Notes: generated from the letters alone by a model not told the origin. A stretch of 64,000 bases of DNA from Aquimarina sp. AU58 (GCF_900312745.1 NZ_OMPD01000009.1:62001-126000), one strand, 5' to 3'; positions 34,157-43,326 are shown, counted from the stretch's first letter. Numbers and translations are program-made.

Positions 34157-35125
34157 TTAACAGCACCCACCTCCATCATAATGGTAGGTAGATTCGCTAA
34201 TAAATATATCATCTCTGTTTAAATCAGCTATGGCACTAGCAGTTTTATCGCATATTGCTATGGGTTGATTTTTTAGTAATACGTGTCCTTTTTTATCATC
34301 AAAATAATCTTCGTCTCCGTAGTATATTGCTGCTTTTCCTGTAAATACACAAGGGCCATCTTTTGGCATTGGATCTTTGATTGCTGCTACTTCTATAGAT
34401 TCAATATAGATCAATTCATCGGTATCATAATGTTTGGGATCCAAAATTCTGTAAGGTTTACGTGCCCTAATTTCTATAGTACCAAAACCTACATCGGTTA
34501 GTGCTTTTACATATTCTGCAATAGGTAAACTCCCGCTTAAGCATAAAGCTCTTAATCGCTCATCGTTACGTAGTGTATCATTCATCGGTTGTTCGCAAGT
34601 TGGATCACTCATAACCAATCTTCCATGTGGTTTTAATACACGATACATTTCTTCGATTGCTTTTCGAAGATCATCTGCCTTAAAAATATTAAACAAGCAG
34701 TTTTGTGCAGCAACATCGATACTATTATCTTCTACAGGAAGATTAAGGGCATCTCCATACCTTAGATCAACGAATTCACTTTTAAACCAGTCATTTTGAG
34801 CTTCGGCTTCTTCAAAATTCTTACGAGAAGCTTCCAACATTTCATTAACAACATCAATTCCTATAACACCACTTTTCTGACGAGAAAAATATGAGAATTG
34901 TAATAATTCCATTCCACCTCCAACACCTACATATAAGGTTTTTGGAGAATTAGTCAAATCACGTGCATTTACCGTACTACCACAGCCATAATTCATTTCC
35001 TGCATAATTTTAGGGATTTTAAGCCCGGGTAGTTCCCAGATAGGGTTAGTAGTACAGCATAAACCTATATCTGGAGTTAATGCTGCTTCTTTATACACAT
35101 CGTGAGTGGTATTTAAGTAGCTCAT
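34157..35125 (-). CDS. arsM: Arsenosugar-type arsenite S-adenosylmethionine methyltransferase
   Basis: 322 residues with a class I SAM fold: YVGVGGGMELLQFSYF (65-80) is motif I, then acidic IDVVNEM. The cysteines that bind As(III) in ArsM enzymes are recognisable: Cys48 (MNYGCGS), Cys143 (AAQNCLFNIF, matching the family's NC motif) and Cys195 (LCLSGSLP). Extra Cys pairs lie at 23-24 and the C-terminus (GGGCC, 318-322). ArsM methylates arsenite to dimethylated species in the cytoplasm. As part of the arsenosugar locus, its product is the expected substrate of ArsS. It is the last gene before a strong terminator. Confidence 0.9.
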   Translation of the reverse strand: MSYLNTTHDVYKEAALTPDIGLCCTTNPIWELPGLKIPKIMQEMNYGCGSTVNARDLTNSPKTLYVGVGGGMELLQFSYFSRQKSGVIGIDVVNEMLEASRKNFEEAEAQNDWFKSEFVDLRYGDALNLPVEDNSIDVAAQNCLFNIFKADDLRKAIEEMYRVLKPHGRLVMSDPTCEQPMNDTLRNDERLRALCLSGSLPIAEYVKALTDVGFGTIEIRARKPYRILDPKHYDTDELIYIESIEVAAIKDPMPKDGPCVFTGKAAIYYGDEDYFDDKKGHVLLKNQPIAICDKTASAIADLNRDDIFISESTYHYDGGGCC

Positions 35126-35223
35126 ATATTAATTTTTGTCGTTTCCAATTAAGAAGGAAATATAAGTTATTTTGGGTTATAATCAGTTTTGTCGAAAAGC
35201 GAGGAAAAAACTTTCACTACTGT

Positions 35224-36036
35224 TTACAATGATTTTATTAATTCTTTAAATAATAGAATCATTTCTGGCTCTGCTTTTCCTGCCATTGCAATAATTTCAT
35301 CAATATTGATCGGTTTTAAATTATCGGGATCACATTCGTCGGTAAGAACAGAAACAGCAGCTACAGAAAGATCCAGATGATTAGCAACAATCACTTCGGG
35401 AACCGTACTCATTCCTACTGCATCGGCACCGATAATTTTAAGATAACGATACTCTGCACGAGTCTCGAGTTGAGGACCCACTACAGAGGTATATACTCCT
35501 TTGTGAAGATTGATGTTATTTTCTTTGGCAATAGATTCGAGTTTTGCATTTATATCTGCATTATAAGGAGCACTCATATCTGTAAAACGACTTCCTAATT
35601 GTTCTACACCTTTAAAAGCCAAAGGCGAACCTCCTTGTAAGTTAATATGATCATCGATAAGCATTAATTCTCCTTTTTTGAAATTGAGATTAACAGCTCC
35701 AGAAGCATTAGAAACTAATAATGTTTTGATCCCCAGTTTGTGCATGATGCGTACCGGATAGGTCACATCCTGAAGCGAATACCCTTCATAAAGATGAAAA
35801 CGCCCTTGCATAACGATTACATTTTTGCCTCCTAGTTTTCCATAAATTAGTTTTCCTTTATGAAACTCTACAGTAGCTGTCGGGAAATTAGGAATATGAT
35901 TATAACTTACTTCTTTAATGACTTCTATTTCATTAATTAATTGTCCTAATCCTGTTCCTAGTATAATTCCTATTTCAGGATTTTCAAAGCCTTTTTTCTG
36001 AAGGAATTCTGTGGTTTCTTCGATGTATTTGATCAT
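35224..36036 (-). CDS. Purine nucleoside phosphorylase (trimeric, PNP/MTAP type)
   Basis: 270 residues of the low-molecular-weight PNP family: ILGTGLGQL (25-33), VIVMQGRFHLYEGYS (74-88), LLVSNASGAVN (109-119), VVGPQLETRAEYRYLK and AVGMSTVPEVIVANHL. It splits purine nucleosides with phosphate to base and ribose-1-phosphate. In this locus it lies 8 bp from a TIGR04282 glycosyltransferase. It is a candidate for removing adenine from the ArsS product, leaving arsenoribose-1-phosphate; a housekeeping salvage role is the alternative. Confidence 0.88.
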   Translation of the reverse strand: MIKYIEETTEFLQKKGFENPEIGIILGTGLGQLINEIEVIKEVSYNHIPNFPTATVEFHKGKLIYGKLGGKNVIVMQGRFHLYEGYSLQDVTYPVRIMHKLGIKTLLVSNASGAVNLNFKKGELMLIDDHINLQGGSPLAFKGVEQLGSRFTDMSAPYNADINAKLESIAKENNINLHKGVYTSVVGPQLETRAEYRYLKIIGADAVGMSTVPEVIVANHLDLSVAAVSVLTDECDPDNLKPINIDEIIAMAGKAEPEMILLFKELIKSL

Positions 36037-36044
36037 ATTGTTTG

Positions 36045-36650
36045 TTAGCTTAGAAATTTTTGAAAAACTGCAATGTCTTTAATATCTTCATAATAATCAA
36101 TATCATTGCGTTCTTCTAATAATTTTAGGTTTTCGTTTTGAATATTTTTTAATGTATCCTTAAGAACAGTTTCTGTTCCCCAGGTTTTGTTTTTAAAAAC
36201 TTGTGAATTTAAGGATTTCATTCCAAATAAATAGTATCCTCCATCTTCTGCGGGACCAATTACATATTCATGAGATGCCAAAGCCAGAAATGCATTTTCA
36301 ATATCTTTTTGGGTTACATCATACAGATCACTTCCGATAATGATAATATTTTGATATCCATTAGCAAAACCTGCTTCAAAAGCATACTCCATTCGCTGTC
36401 CCAAATCATCTCCAATCTGCTGTTTTTTAGTATAAATCTCAGGACTCCAAGAGTCATTATCTCTTATTTTCACAGAATAATGAACTTCTTTATGAACATC
36501 TAGATTTTTAGTAATTTCAACTGTATGTTGTAGCAGAAATTTATAGATATCCAATGCTGCCTGATTTCCAATAGTGGCTGCTAGCCGGGTTTTACATTTA
36601 CCCAATTCTGGATTTCGGGTAAAGATTAGAAGTAGATTTTTTTCTTTCAA
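36045..36650 (-). CDS. TIGR04282-family arsenosugar biosynthesis glycosyltransferase
   Basis: A 201-residue nucleotidyl- or glycosyltransferase-like GT-A fold: LLIFTRNPELGKCKTRLAAT (6-25), GDDLGQRMEYAFEAGF (78-93), IIGSDLYDV with an Asp pair, and IGPAEDGGYYLFGMK. This is the DUF2064/TIGR04282 pattern that accompanies arsM/arsS. The start is a TTG (36650) because an in-frame TAA lies eight codons upstream with no ATG between; the TTGA overlap with the rhodanese stop supports coupling. The Asp/GG motifs suggest nucleotide-sugar chemistry, but the substrate is not known. Confidence 0.83.
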   Translation of the reverse strand: MKEKNLLLIFTRNPELGKCKTRLAATIGNQAALDIYKFLLQHTVEITKNLDVHKEVHYSVKIRDNDSWSPEIYTKKQQIGDDLGQRMEYAFEAGFANGYQNIIIIGSDLYDVTQKDIENAFLALASHEYVIGPAEDGGYYLFGMKSLNSQVFKNKTWGTETVLKDTLKNIQNENLKLLEERNDIDYYEDIKDIAVFQKFLS

Positions 36651-37156
36651 TTTGAATAGATTTTTTTTCCTTTAAATAGCCATTTACTCCATTCTGCAGA
36701 ATAGGTATGGACTTCATCTGTTAATTCTTCTTTAGCGTTTAGAATAGGCAGGCCTCTATTTTTCCATTCAAAAATACCCCCATACAAATTATAAACATTA
36801 GTATATCCAGCTTTTTTAAGCTGCTCTGAGATATCTTCTGATCGAATGCCAATACTGCAATAGACAACTATATGTGAGTTTTTTGGAATCGGTTGTTTTG
36901 TAATAGAATCTATTTTGAAGTTATCATACCCAACATGAATTGCCTCTTTTAAATGACTGATCTGATATTCTTTTCGCTCTCTTGCGTCCAGAACTAGTAC
37001 TGTATCCTGAATAGTTTTTAATGTTGAAACCGAAATATAAGGAATACTTTCGTTATTGTATAGACGTAGTAATTCATCTAACGAATTCTGAGCACTAGCT
37101 ATAACAGAAAAAAAGAATGATATTGAAAGTATAAAAATCCTCATTTTGGGTTTCAA
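36647..37156 (-). CDS. Secreted rhodanese-like protein
   Basis: 169 residues with a signal peptide (about 1-22, ending SAQN) and a single rhodanese domain: VLVLDAREKKEYxxxHL-like segment (about 54-69), active-site loop YCSIGIRSE (99-107, Cys100) and NVYNLYGGIFEWKN. Rhodaneses transfer sulfane sulfur, and the six-residue CSIGIR loop is normal. Export to the periplasm and position between ArsS and a glycosyltransferase gene suggest a role in sulfur or arsenic-thiol handling, but this is inference. It overlaps the next gene by 4 bp. Confidence 0.87.
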   Translation of the reverse strand: MKPKMRIFILSISFFFSVIASAQNSLDELLRLYNNESIPYISVSTLKTIQDTVLVLDARERKEYQISHLKEAIHVGYDNFKIDSITKQPIPKNSHIVVYCSIGIRSEDISEQLKKAGYTNVYNLYGGIFEWKNRGLPILNAKEELTDEVHTYSAEWSKWLFKGKKIYSN

Positions 37157-37162
37157 GAAATA

Positions 37163-38230
37163 TTAGGCCACTGTTCCCTGGCAACTACTTCCTGCTCCGG
37201 CTGTACACCCATAACAATGTTGCGAAATGATAATATTTCTGTCCTGAAGTAATTCTTCGTTATACTCACTTATATGTTTTACTTTACTGGCTACTTTAAG
37301 ATCTAACATCTGATTAAAATCACAATCATATAACCATCCATCCCAACTTACAGAGATTGTATTAGTACACATTACATTTGCTACAGCAGCCGGATTATAT
37401 GCTTCTACCAAAGCATACATATAATCTTCGTAATTTTCTGAAGCAATTAGGTAATCCAAAAACCTACTGATAGGTAAATTGGTAATTGCAAAAAGATTAT
37501 GGAATTGGATATTGAAATCTTCTAACAATGCCTTTTTAAAATCTTTCTCCATTGAAGCCTGATCTCCCGGTAAAAATGCTCCCGAAGGATTGTATACCAA
37601 ATCTAGCCTTAAGCCACTATCTGGCATACCATACCCTCTGTCATTAAGCTCCTGAAGTGCTTTTATAGATTTGTCAAAAACACCACTACCACGTTGTTTA
37701 TCTGTTTTTCCTCTGGTCCAGTGGGGCATAGAAGAGACTACATGTACATTATGTTTTTTGAAAAAATCAGGAAGATCATAATATTTTTTATTTGCTCTAA
37801 TAATCGTAAGATTACTACGTACAATAAAATCTTTGATTCCTGCTTTACTTGCTTCTTCTACAAACCATCTAAAGTTAGGATTCATTTCGGGAGCTCCTCC
37901 TGTTAAATCCAAAGTATGGGCTCCGGTTTTTTTTATAACATCCAGGCATTGCTGCATGGTTTCCCTAGTCATAATTTCTTTACGATCAGGACCTGCATCT
38001 ACATGACAATGTTCACAAACCTGATTGCACATATACCCTACATTAATTTGCAAAATTTCTAACTTATTAGGGCGCAAAGTAGAGTGACCAATTTCTGCAA
38101 TTTTATCAGAAAACCGAGGGAGTTCACCACTAGCAAAAATACCGTTGTTTAGGATTTCTAGTTGTCTGTTTGCATTTGCTAACTGATCATTTCGTTTATG
38201 TAAAGATTGTTTTGATTTAACTTCTGACAT
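37163..38230 (-). CDS. arsS: Arsenosugar biosynthesis radical SAM protein
   Basis: 355 residues. The radical SAM cluster motif CNQVCEHC (68-75) follows ILQINVGYM, with the substrate-side segment DLTGGAPEMNPNF (about 110-122). The C-terminus carries extra cysteines (HCYGCTAGAGSSC), a likely auxiliary or substrate-binding site. ArsS is the enzyme that joins the 5'-deoxyadenosyl group to dimethylarsinous acid in arsenosugar synthesis; the match is by motif, length and neighbours. It is 6 bp upstream of the rhodanese gene and 132 bp downstream of the peroxidase-like gene. Confidence 0.9.
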   Translation of the reverse strand: MSEVKSKQSLHKRNDQLANANRQLEILNNGIFASGELPRFSDKIAEIGHSTLRPNKLEILQINVGYMCNQVCEHCHVDAGPDRKEIMTRETMQQCLDVIKKTGAHTLDLTGGAPEMNPNFRWFVEEASKAGIKDFIVRSNLTIIRANKKYYDLPDFFKKHNVHVVSSMPHWTRGKTDKQRGSGVFDKSIKALQELNDRGYGMPDSGLRLDLVYNPSGAFLPGDQASMEKDFKKALLEDFNIQFHNLFAITNLPISRFLDYLIASENYEDYMYALVEAYNPAAVANVMCTNTISVSWDGWLYDCDFNQMLDLKVASKVKHISEYNEELLQDRNIIISQHCYGCTAGAGSSCQGTVA

Positions 38231-38362
38231 CTTCTGTTCTTGGGTTATATTTCTTTTGGGGCTAATCTAATTTGGGTGATCTTTTTTGGTTTCACTTACC
38301 TTTCAATACAAGCTAGTATTTAGACTTATAAAGCTTTACTTCTTCTATATATCCAAATTCAC

Positions 38363-38698
38363 CTACATAGAAAGCTTATCATATTTATTCATCATCTGTA
38401 CTCCATGAACCAAAGTAGCACCACTTTCTATAGCAGCGCCGGCATGTACTGCCTCCATCATTTCTTCTTTTGTAATCCCTCGTTGTAGCCCGTCCTTGGT
38501 ATAAGCATCGATACAATATGGGCATTTTACAACATGAGAAACAGCAAGTGCAATTAATGATTTTTCTCGAGCGCTTAGCGCTCCTTCTTCAAAAACCTTA
38601 CCGTAGTAATCAAAGAATTTAGTACCTAATTCTTCACTCCACTCGGTGATTTTTCCAAATTTTCTTAAGTCGGCAGGGTCATAATATGTTTTTGACAT
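38363..38698 (-). CDS. Arsenosugar biosynthesis-associated peroxidase-like (AhpD/CMD fold) protein
   Basis: 111 residues, carboxymuconolactone decarboxylase/AhpD fold: ALSAREKSLIALAVSHVVKC then CPYCIDAYTKDG with redox pair Cys59/Cys62, and EAVHAGAAIESGATLVHG. The AhpD-type His is in this last region. Small AhpD-like proteins of this kind regularly neighbour arsS. A thiol-redox or reductase step on trivalent arsenic is plausible, not shown. It heads the arsenosugar transcript. Confidence 0.85.
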   Translation of the reverse strand: MSKTYYDPADLRKFGKITEWSEELGTKFFDYYGKVFEEGALSAREKSLIALAVSHVVKCPYCIDAYTKDGLQRGITKEEMMEAVHAGAAIESGATLVHGVQMMNKYDKLSM

Positions 38699-38855
38699 AT
38701 GGGATTATTTTTTTTGAGTTACAGACATGCAATATTATGTCGTTGATGGCATATTATACTTACATTAGAAATTGTTTATTTCTTTAAAAAGTATGTGAAT
38801 TCTTAAAGATATGTAAGATAAAAAACCCTAATTAATAAATGAACTATTTTTTTGG

Positions 38856-38863
38856 CAAAAATA
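38856..38863 (-). promoter_or_regulatory. -7 element (TATTTTTG, minus strand) for the arsenosugar operon
   Basis: TATTTTTG fits TAnnTTTG and is 158 bp upstream of the operon's first ATG, in the region shared with the divergent LacI gene. No TTG at ideal spacing; 38878-38880 offers one at 14 bp. Confidence 0.45.
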
Positions 38864-38979
38864 TAGGAATTACACTACAAACTCATCACTATATTAATAT
38901 TACGTTAAGAAAAAAGCTTAATTTAGGCGTTGAAGTTCGACAGTTCTTCTTCTAATACTATGAAGCCAAAATTGAAGCT

Positions 38980-39990
38980 ATGAGGAAAAAAGTAACCCTA
39001 AAACAACTTGCCAGAGAATTAAATCTTTCTATTTCTACAGTTTCAAAATCGTTAAAAAACGATTCAGAGATTAGTCAAAAAACAATTACCAGAGTGCATG
39101 AACTTGCAGATTTTTATAATTATAAACCAAATGCACTGGCAGTAAGTTTAAAAAGCAATAAAACCAAGACGATAGGAGTAATATTACCCGAAATCCTCAA
39201 TCATTTTTTTGCAAAAGTTCTTTACGGAATTGAACAGGAAGCTTCAGAAAATGGATATAAAATTGTGACCTGCATTACAAATGAATCGTATAAAAAAGAA
39301 GTAGAGTATGTAGAGATGCTAAACTATAGTAGTGTCGATGGGTTTATTGTATCACTAAGTCAGGAAACTCAGGTTCTCAATAAATTCGAACATTTTAAAG
39401 AGTTAAAAAGAGATAATGTACCGATAGTAATGTTTGATAGAGTAACAGAAGAGATCGAATGTGATAAAGTGATTGTTGATGATAAACAAGCTTCAAAAAC
39501 AGCTGCAAAATATCTTATTGATACGGGTTGTAAGAAGATAGCCATAATTACAACAATCGGTGGTCTAAGTGTAGCCAATTTGCGTTTAGAAGGGGCAAGA
39601 GAAGCTGTAGGTGTTAATGATCAGCTATCCTTAATAGAATTGGTAGTAAAGGATTCTAATAATAATGAACACGAAATAGAGAAATTTCTTAAGAACAATG
39701 ATATTGATGCAGTTCTAGGATTAGACGAAACGGCTGCTGCTATCACTATAAATATGTCGCATAAATTAGGGTATAAAATCCCAGAAGATATTTCGGTTAT
39801 AGGGTTTACCGACGGATTATTATCTAAGTATTCGTACCCAAAACTTACAACCGTTTCTCAACATGCCGAGGACTTAGGAGTAAAAGCTGCTCAGATTTTA
39901 GTAAACCAACTTGATGATTTTGTTGAAAACCACAAAACGAATACCGAAATCGTTAAAACATCTTTAATTTTAAGAGATTCTACCCATTAA
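38980..39990 (+). CDS. LacI-family transcriptional regulator
   Basis: 336 residues. The N-terminal HTH with hinge (VTLKQLARELNLSISTVSKS, 4-23; YNYKPNALAVSLKSNKTKTI, 46-65) precedes a sugar-binding-type ligand domain (IGVILPEILNHFFAKVLYGI onward). It is divergent from the arsenosugar operon across 281 bp, so it is a candidate regulator of it. LacI proteins normally sense sugars or nucleosides, which would suit a glycosylation pathway; that link is inference. Confidence 0.88.
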   Translation: MRKKVTLKQLARELNLSISTVSKSLKNDSEISQKTITRVHELADFYNYKPNALAVSLKSNKTKTIGVILPEILNHFFAKVLYGIEQEASENGYKIVTCITNESYKKEVEYVEMLNYSSVDGFIVSLSQETQVLNKFEHFKELKRDNVPIVMFDRVTEEIECDKVIVDDKQASKTAAKYLIDTGCKKIAIITTIGGLSVANLRLEGAREAVGVNDQLSLIELVVKDSNNNEHEIEKFLKNNDIDAVLGLDETAAAITINMSHKLGYKIPEDISVIGFTDGLLSKYSYPKLTTVSQHAEDLGVKAAQILVNQLDDFVENHKTNTEIVKTSLILRDSTH

Positions 39991-40113
39991 ATTATCAGCA
40001 GAGGTAAATATCTAAATTGGGATAAAACCCTACTTGAAACCGAAAATAGATATCTTGATTTGTGATTACAGGGTGCTGCTACTTATTATGAAAAAGAACT
40101 TGTGTGAAATAGG

Positions 40114-40995
40114 TTAAAACCTACCAACAACACCTATTTGTCTAACGCCTACTCGTAAATTCCATCGGATTTTGTGTTTTTTAGAGCCAAAAGCATAACG
40201 TTTATCCTTCTTTAGATAATTATCAACACTGTCAACAATAAATACACTCATTACTATCCCAAGTGTTACATCGGTCAACCAATGTGCTCCATCCCATAAT
40301 CGCGAAACCGGAGTGATCAAGCCCAGAGCATAAATTCCTCCCTTTACAAACAAGTTATCAAATTGTTTAGCAAATGCATGTGCTGTAGTAAACGCCAAAA
40401 TTGCATGCCCAGAAGGAAAAGAATGATATCCAGCTTCATTAGACCAAAAACGAAAACTTAAGTTTCCCTCGCCTTCTAAGGGTCGTGCACGACCTACAGC
40501 AGTTTTTCCTAACGTTTGAAGAAGCCCTCCCGCAGTTGCAGATGCAATAAGAAGAACGCCGGTTCGTCTAATTTTTTCATTTTTTGTAATAAGTCCTAAA
40601 GTATAAACGCTAGTCGTTAAACCATAGTTTAACAAGGGTTTTCCAAATCTAAAACCAGCTTCTTTTATAAGGTCGGGAACCCCATCGCCTTGTTTTCTGA
40701 AAACATCATTGGCAGGCTCATCTACTGCCAAAAGAATGGCATTCCCAGCAATAACTCCACCAAAAGTTAACCAATCTTTTCCCTTCCATCTTAATGGACC
40801 TGTATAAACATGTTTTACACCACCATATACAGACACACCATCATGCTTTATCATTTGCCAGGTGGTCATTTCGGGCTTAGTGTCTAGTGTATCACCAACA
40901 TTTTGAGAATCTTGCATGTCAAGAGAGTCCTGAGCGTAAATAGAGAATGTAAAGGCTAATAAAATGCAGATTAGCAGTGGATTAGTGTATTTCAT
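40114..40995 (-). CDS. PAP2-family phosphatase, secreted or membrane-associated
   Basis: 293 residues with a signal peptide (about 1-21, ending IYAQD). The three PAP2 motifs are present: KTAVGRARP (KxxxxxxRP), SFPSGHA and SRLWDGAHWLTDVTLG (SRxxxxxHxxxD). It likely hydrolyses a lipid phosphate or diphosphate on the periplasmic side. A few hydrophobic helices accompany the motifs. No partner gene is adjacent. Confidence 0.88.
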   Translation of the reverse strand: MKYTNPLLICILLAFTFSIYAQDSLDMQDSQNVGDTLDTKPEMTTWQMIKHDGVSVYGGVKHVYTGPLRWKGKDWLTFGGVIAGNAILLAVDEPANDVFRKQGDGVPDLIKEAGFRFGKPLLNYGLTTSVYTLGLITKNEKIRRTGVLLIASATAGGLLQTLGKTAVGRARPLEGEGNLSFRFWSNEAGYHSFPSGHAILAFTTAHAFAKQFDNLFVKGGIYALGLITPVSRLWDGAHWLTDVTLGIVMSVFIVDSVDNYLKKDKRYAFGSKKHKIRWNLRVGVRQIGVVGRF

Positions 40996-41096
40996 AGTAG
41001 GGATTTGCTATGCAAAAATAGTAACTTATTCATAAATAAATCATACCACAGGAAATATTTGAGCAAAAAATCGAAATGTGATGCAAGAATAAAAAC

Positions 41097-41978
41097 TTAA
41101 GTTTTTTTTAGATACATTTTTTGAAATTGAGAAGGAGATATACCGCTTTTTTGTTTAAATAATTTTGAAAAATGAGAATAGTCATCATATCCTAAATCCC
41201 AGGCGATCTCTGTTAGATTATTTTCTGAGTATAGAATTTGTCTTTTAGCTTCCAGAATAACTCTTTCTAAAATAAGATCTGTTGTCGTTTTGCCGATGGT
41301 CTCTTTGCATATTCGATTTAGGTGTTTTACACTTATATTCATGAATTCTGCATAGGCAATAGCAGATTTTTGCCTCTTATATTTTTCTTCTATCAATTGT
41401 TCAAACTTATGTAGTTTCATCGTAAGATTTTTAGAATTTACCAGGTCTTCAAAATTGTCCTTTAGAACAAGACGTGATAATTCTATATAAATGAGATCAA
41501 TAAGGTTAACTAACTTCTGTTTTTTTAATAGTGCATTAGATCGAGATTCATTTAAAATAGAAATAAAAAGAGGCTCAATCAATGTCTGTGTCTTTTTATC
41601 CAGATAGATACAGGGAGAGTTTTGATTTGAGAAAAAAAACGGAAAAATAGAAAGATTTTTATTCTGCCCTCTGGTTTCGTAAAATTCCTTAGAATGAAAA
41701 ATAATATACCCTTTTCCTTTTGTATTAAATTTCCAAAAATGTGTCTGACCAGGCCTCAAAAGAAAAATACTACCGGGTTTAATTGGGTACGATTCAAAAT
41801 CAATTTCGTGAACTCCACTTCCTTCAATAAATAAAACAGAAAGATAAAAATTATGCTTGTGCGGATGAGATAGGATATCTCGATTATTTAATAGATGAGT
41901 TGCAAAGTCATTTGCATAAAAATTTTCAACACTTCCGGTATCGTGAAATTGCGTAATATCTAAAATAGGAAGATTCAT
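41097..41978 (-). CDS. AraC-family transcriptional regulator (cupin type)
   Basis: 293 residues: a cupin-like N-terminal domain (HPHKHNFYLSVLFIEGSGVH, about 38-57, and SIFLLRPGQTHFWKFNTKGK) and a C-terminal double HTH (SAIAYAEFMNISVKHLNRIC; EIAWDLGYDDYSHFSKLFKQ, about 200-285). It is divergent from the DUF983 gene across 99 bp, so it may regulate that gene or itself. Effector unknown. Confidence 0.88.
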   Translation of the reverse strand: MNLPILDITQFHDTGSVENFYANDFATHLLNNRDILSHPHKHNFYLSVLFIEGSGVHEIDFESYPIKPGSIFLLRPGQTHFWKFNTKGKGYIIFHSKEFYETRGQNKNLSIFPFFFSNQNSPCIYLDKKTQTLIEPLFISILNESRSNALLKKQKLVNLIDLIYIELSRLVLKDNFEDLVNSKNLTMKLHKFEQLIEEKYKRQKSAIAYAEFMNISVKHLNRICKETIGKTTTDLILERVILEAKRQILYSENNLTEIAWDLGYDDYSHFSKLFKQKSGISPSQFQKMYLKKT

Positions 41979-42077
41979 AGGATGTAATAAATGTCTTAAT
42001 TATACAAATAAAAGTGTAAATAGTGAAATATAAAAACACCAAAATGTCCATATTTTGCAGTAAAAATAATAGTTTTT

Positions 42078-42491
42078 ATGAAAACCGTGATAAATATCCT
42101 AAAGGGAAAATGTTCAAAGTGTGAAGAAGGAGATGTTTTTATTAAAAAAGGAGGAGTGTTTGCATTACAATTGCCTAAAATGAATGAGAAATGTCCGCAT
42201 TGTAATCATAAATTTTTGATTGAACCGGGTTACTTTTATGGAGCAATGTATGTGAGTTATGGCCTAACCGTTGCCGAAGGGATTATAATTTATTTGTTAA
42301 GTAGTTTTTTTATAACAAGACCAGTTCATTTCTTTATTATTTTATCTGTGAGTGCGGTATTGTTGAGCACTACAAATTATAAGTATGCCAGGATATTTTG
42401 GATATATTTGTTTACCAGAAAAGCACAAAATAAACCAGAATTAACTAATTCGTTTATTCGAGAAGGTACAAAAGAAACAGAATTACCGTAA
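42078..42491 (+). CDS. DUF983 membrane protein
   Basis: 137 residues: two CxxC knuckles (KCSKCEEGDVF, 11-21; CPHCNHKF, 39-46), a PGYFYGAMYVSYG segment and two membrane helices (about 60-78 and 82-100). This matches the DUF983 family, which has a zinc-binding head and is often found near regulators in Bacteroidota; function unknown. It is followed after 10 bp by an AraC gene, so the two are likely co-transcribed. Confidence 0.88.
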   Translation: MKTVINILKGKCSKCEEGDVFIKKGGVFALQLPKMNEKCPHCNHKFLIEPGYFYGAMYVSYGLTVAEGIIIYLLSSFFITRPVHFFIILSVSAVLLSTTNYKYARIFWIYLFTRKAQNKPELTNSFIREGTKETELP

Positions 42492-42501
42492 CTTACTTTG
42501 T

Positions 42502-43326
42502 ATGATATTTTTAGGAAACATAAAGGAGTATCTTCAATTAGAGACCATTAATAATCAAAATAGTAAAATAATAAATGAAACTATAGAGAGTAGTCTAACT
42601 ATTTTATGGTTTGAATCTGATTACAATGAACTCATAATTGATGGGAAAAAGCAGGCATTTTCTAAGAATGAAATTGTTTTCTTAACAGAGTTTCACAATG
42701 TGGTAATCGAAAAAATTGACTGCATTAGATTTTTAAGATTTAATAGACCTTTCTATTGTATTCTTGATCATGATACCGAGGTAGGTTGTAAAGGTATTTT
42801 ATTCTTTGGGGCATCACAATTACCAATCATTCAAATTCCAGAAGAAGAATTAGTCAAATTCGAGACGTTATGGAAAATGTTTACCATAGAGATGCAATCT
42901 AATGATAGTTTGCAAATAGAAATGTTGCAAATGATGCTTAAAAGGTATTTGATTCTTTGTGCCAGAATATATAAGTCAAAAGAGAATTATCCCAATGAAA
43001 AAGCTGATTCTGATATTGTAAGAGAGTTTAATTTTTTGGTAGAACAACACTTCAAGACAAAGCATCATGTATCTGAGTATGCCGAGTTATTATATAAGTC
43101 TCCAAAGACATTGTCTAATATTTTTTCAAAGATGGGCTCTAAAACACCTTTGCAATATATACAAGATCGTAAAATGTTGGAAGCAAGAAGACTTTTACAC
43201 TATACAAGTATGCAAATAAAAGAAATCGCTTACGAAATTGGGTATGAGGATATCCAGGCATTTAGTAGATTTTTTAAAAATCAGGAAGGGATTTCTCCTT
43301 CAGAATTCAAAGAAAAAGTAAGCTAG
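42502..43326 (+). CDS. AraC-family transcriptional regulator
   Basis: 274 residues: an N-terminal sensing domain without a clear cupin histidine pair (about 1-160) and a C-terminal HTH (HHVSEYAELLYKSPKTLSNI; EIAYEIGYEDIQAFSRFFKN, about 185-270). It lies 10 bp after DUF983 and upstream of the secreted isochorismatase-like gene, which is the nearest candidate target. Confidence 0.87.
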   Translation: MIFLGNIKEYLQLETINNQNSKIINETIESSLTILWFESDYNELIIDGKKQAFSKNEIVFLTEFHNVVIEKIDCIRFLRFNRPFYCILDHDTEVGCKGILFFGASQLPIIQIPEEELVKFETLWKMFTIEMQSNDSLQIEMLQMMLKRYLILCARIYKSKENYPNEKADSDIVREFNFLVEQHFKTKHHVSEYAELLYKSPKTLSNIFSKMGSKTPLQYIQDRKMLEARRLLHYTSMQIKEIAYEIGYEDIQAFSRFFKNQEGISPSEFKEKVS

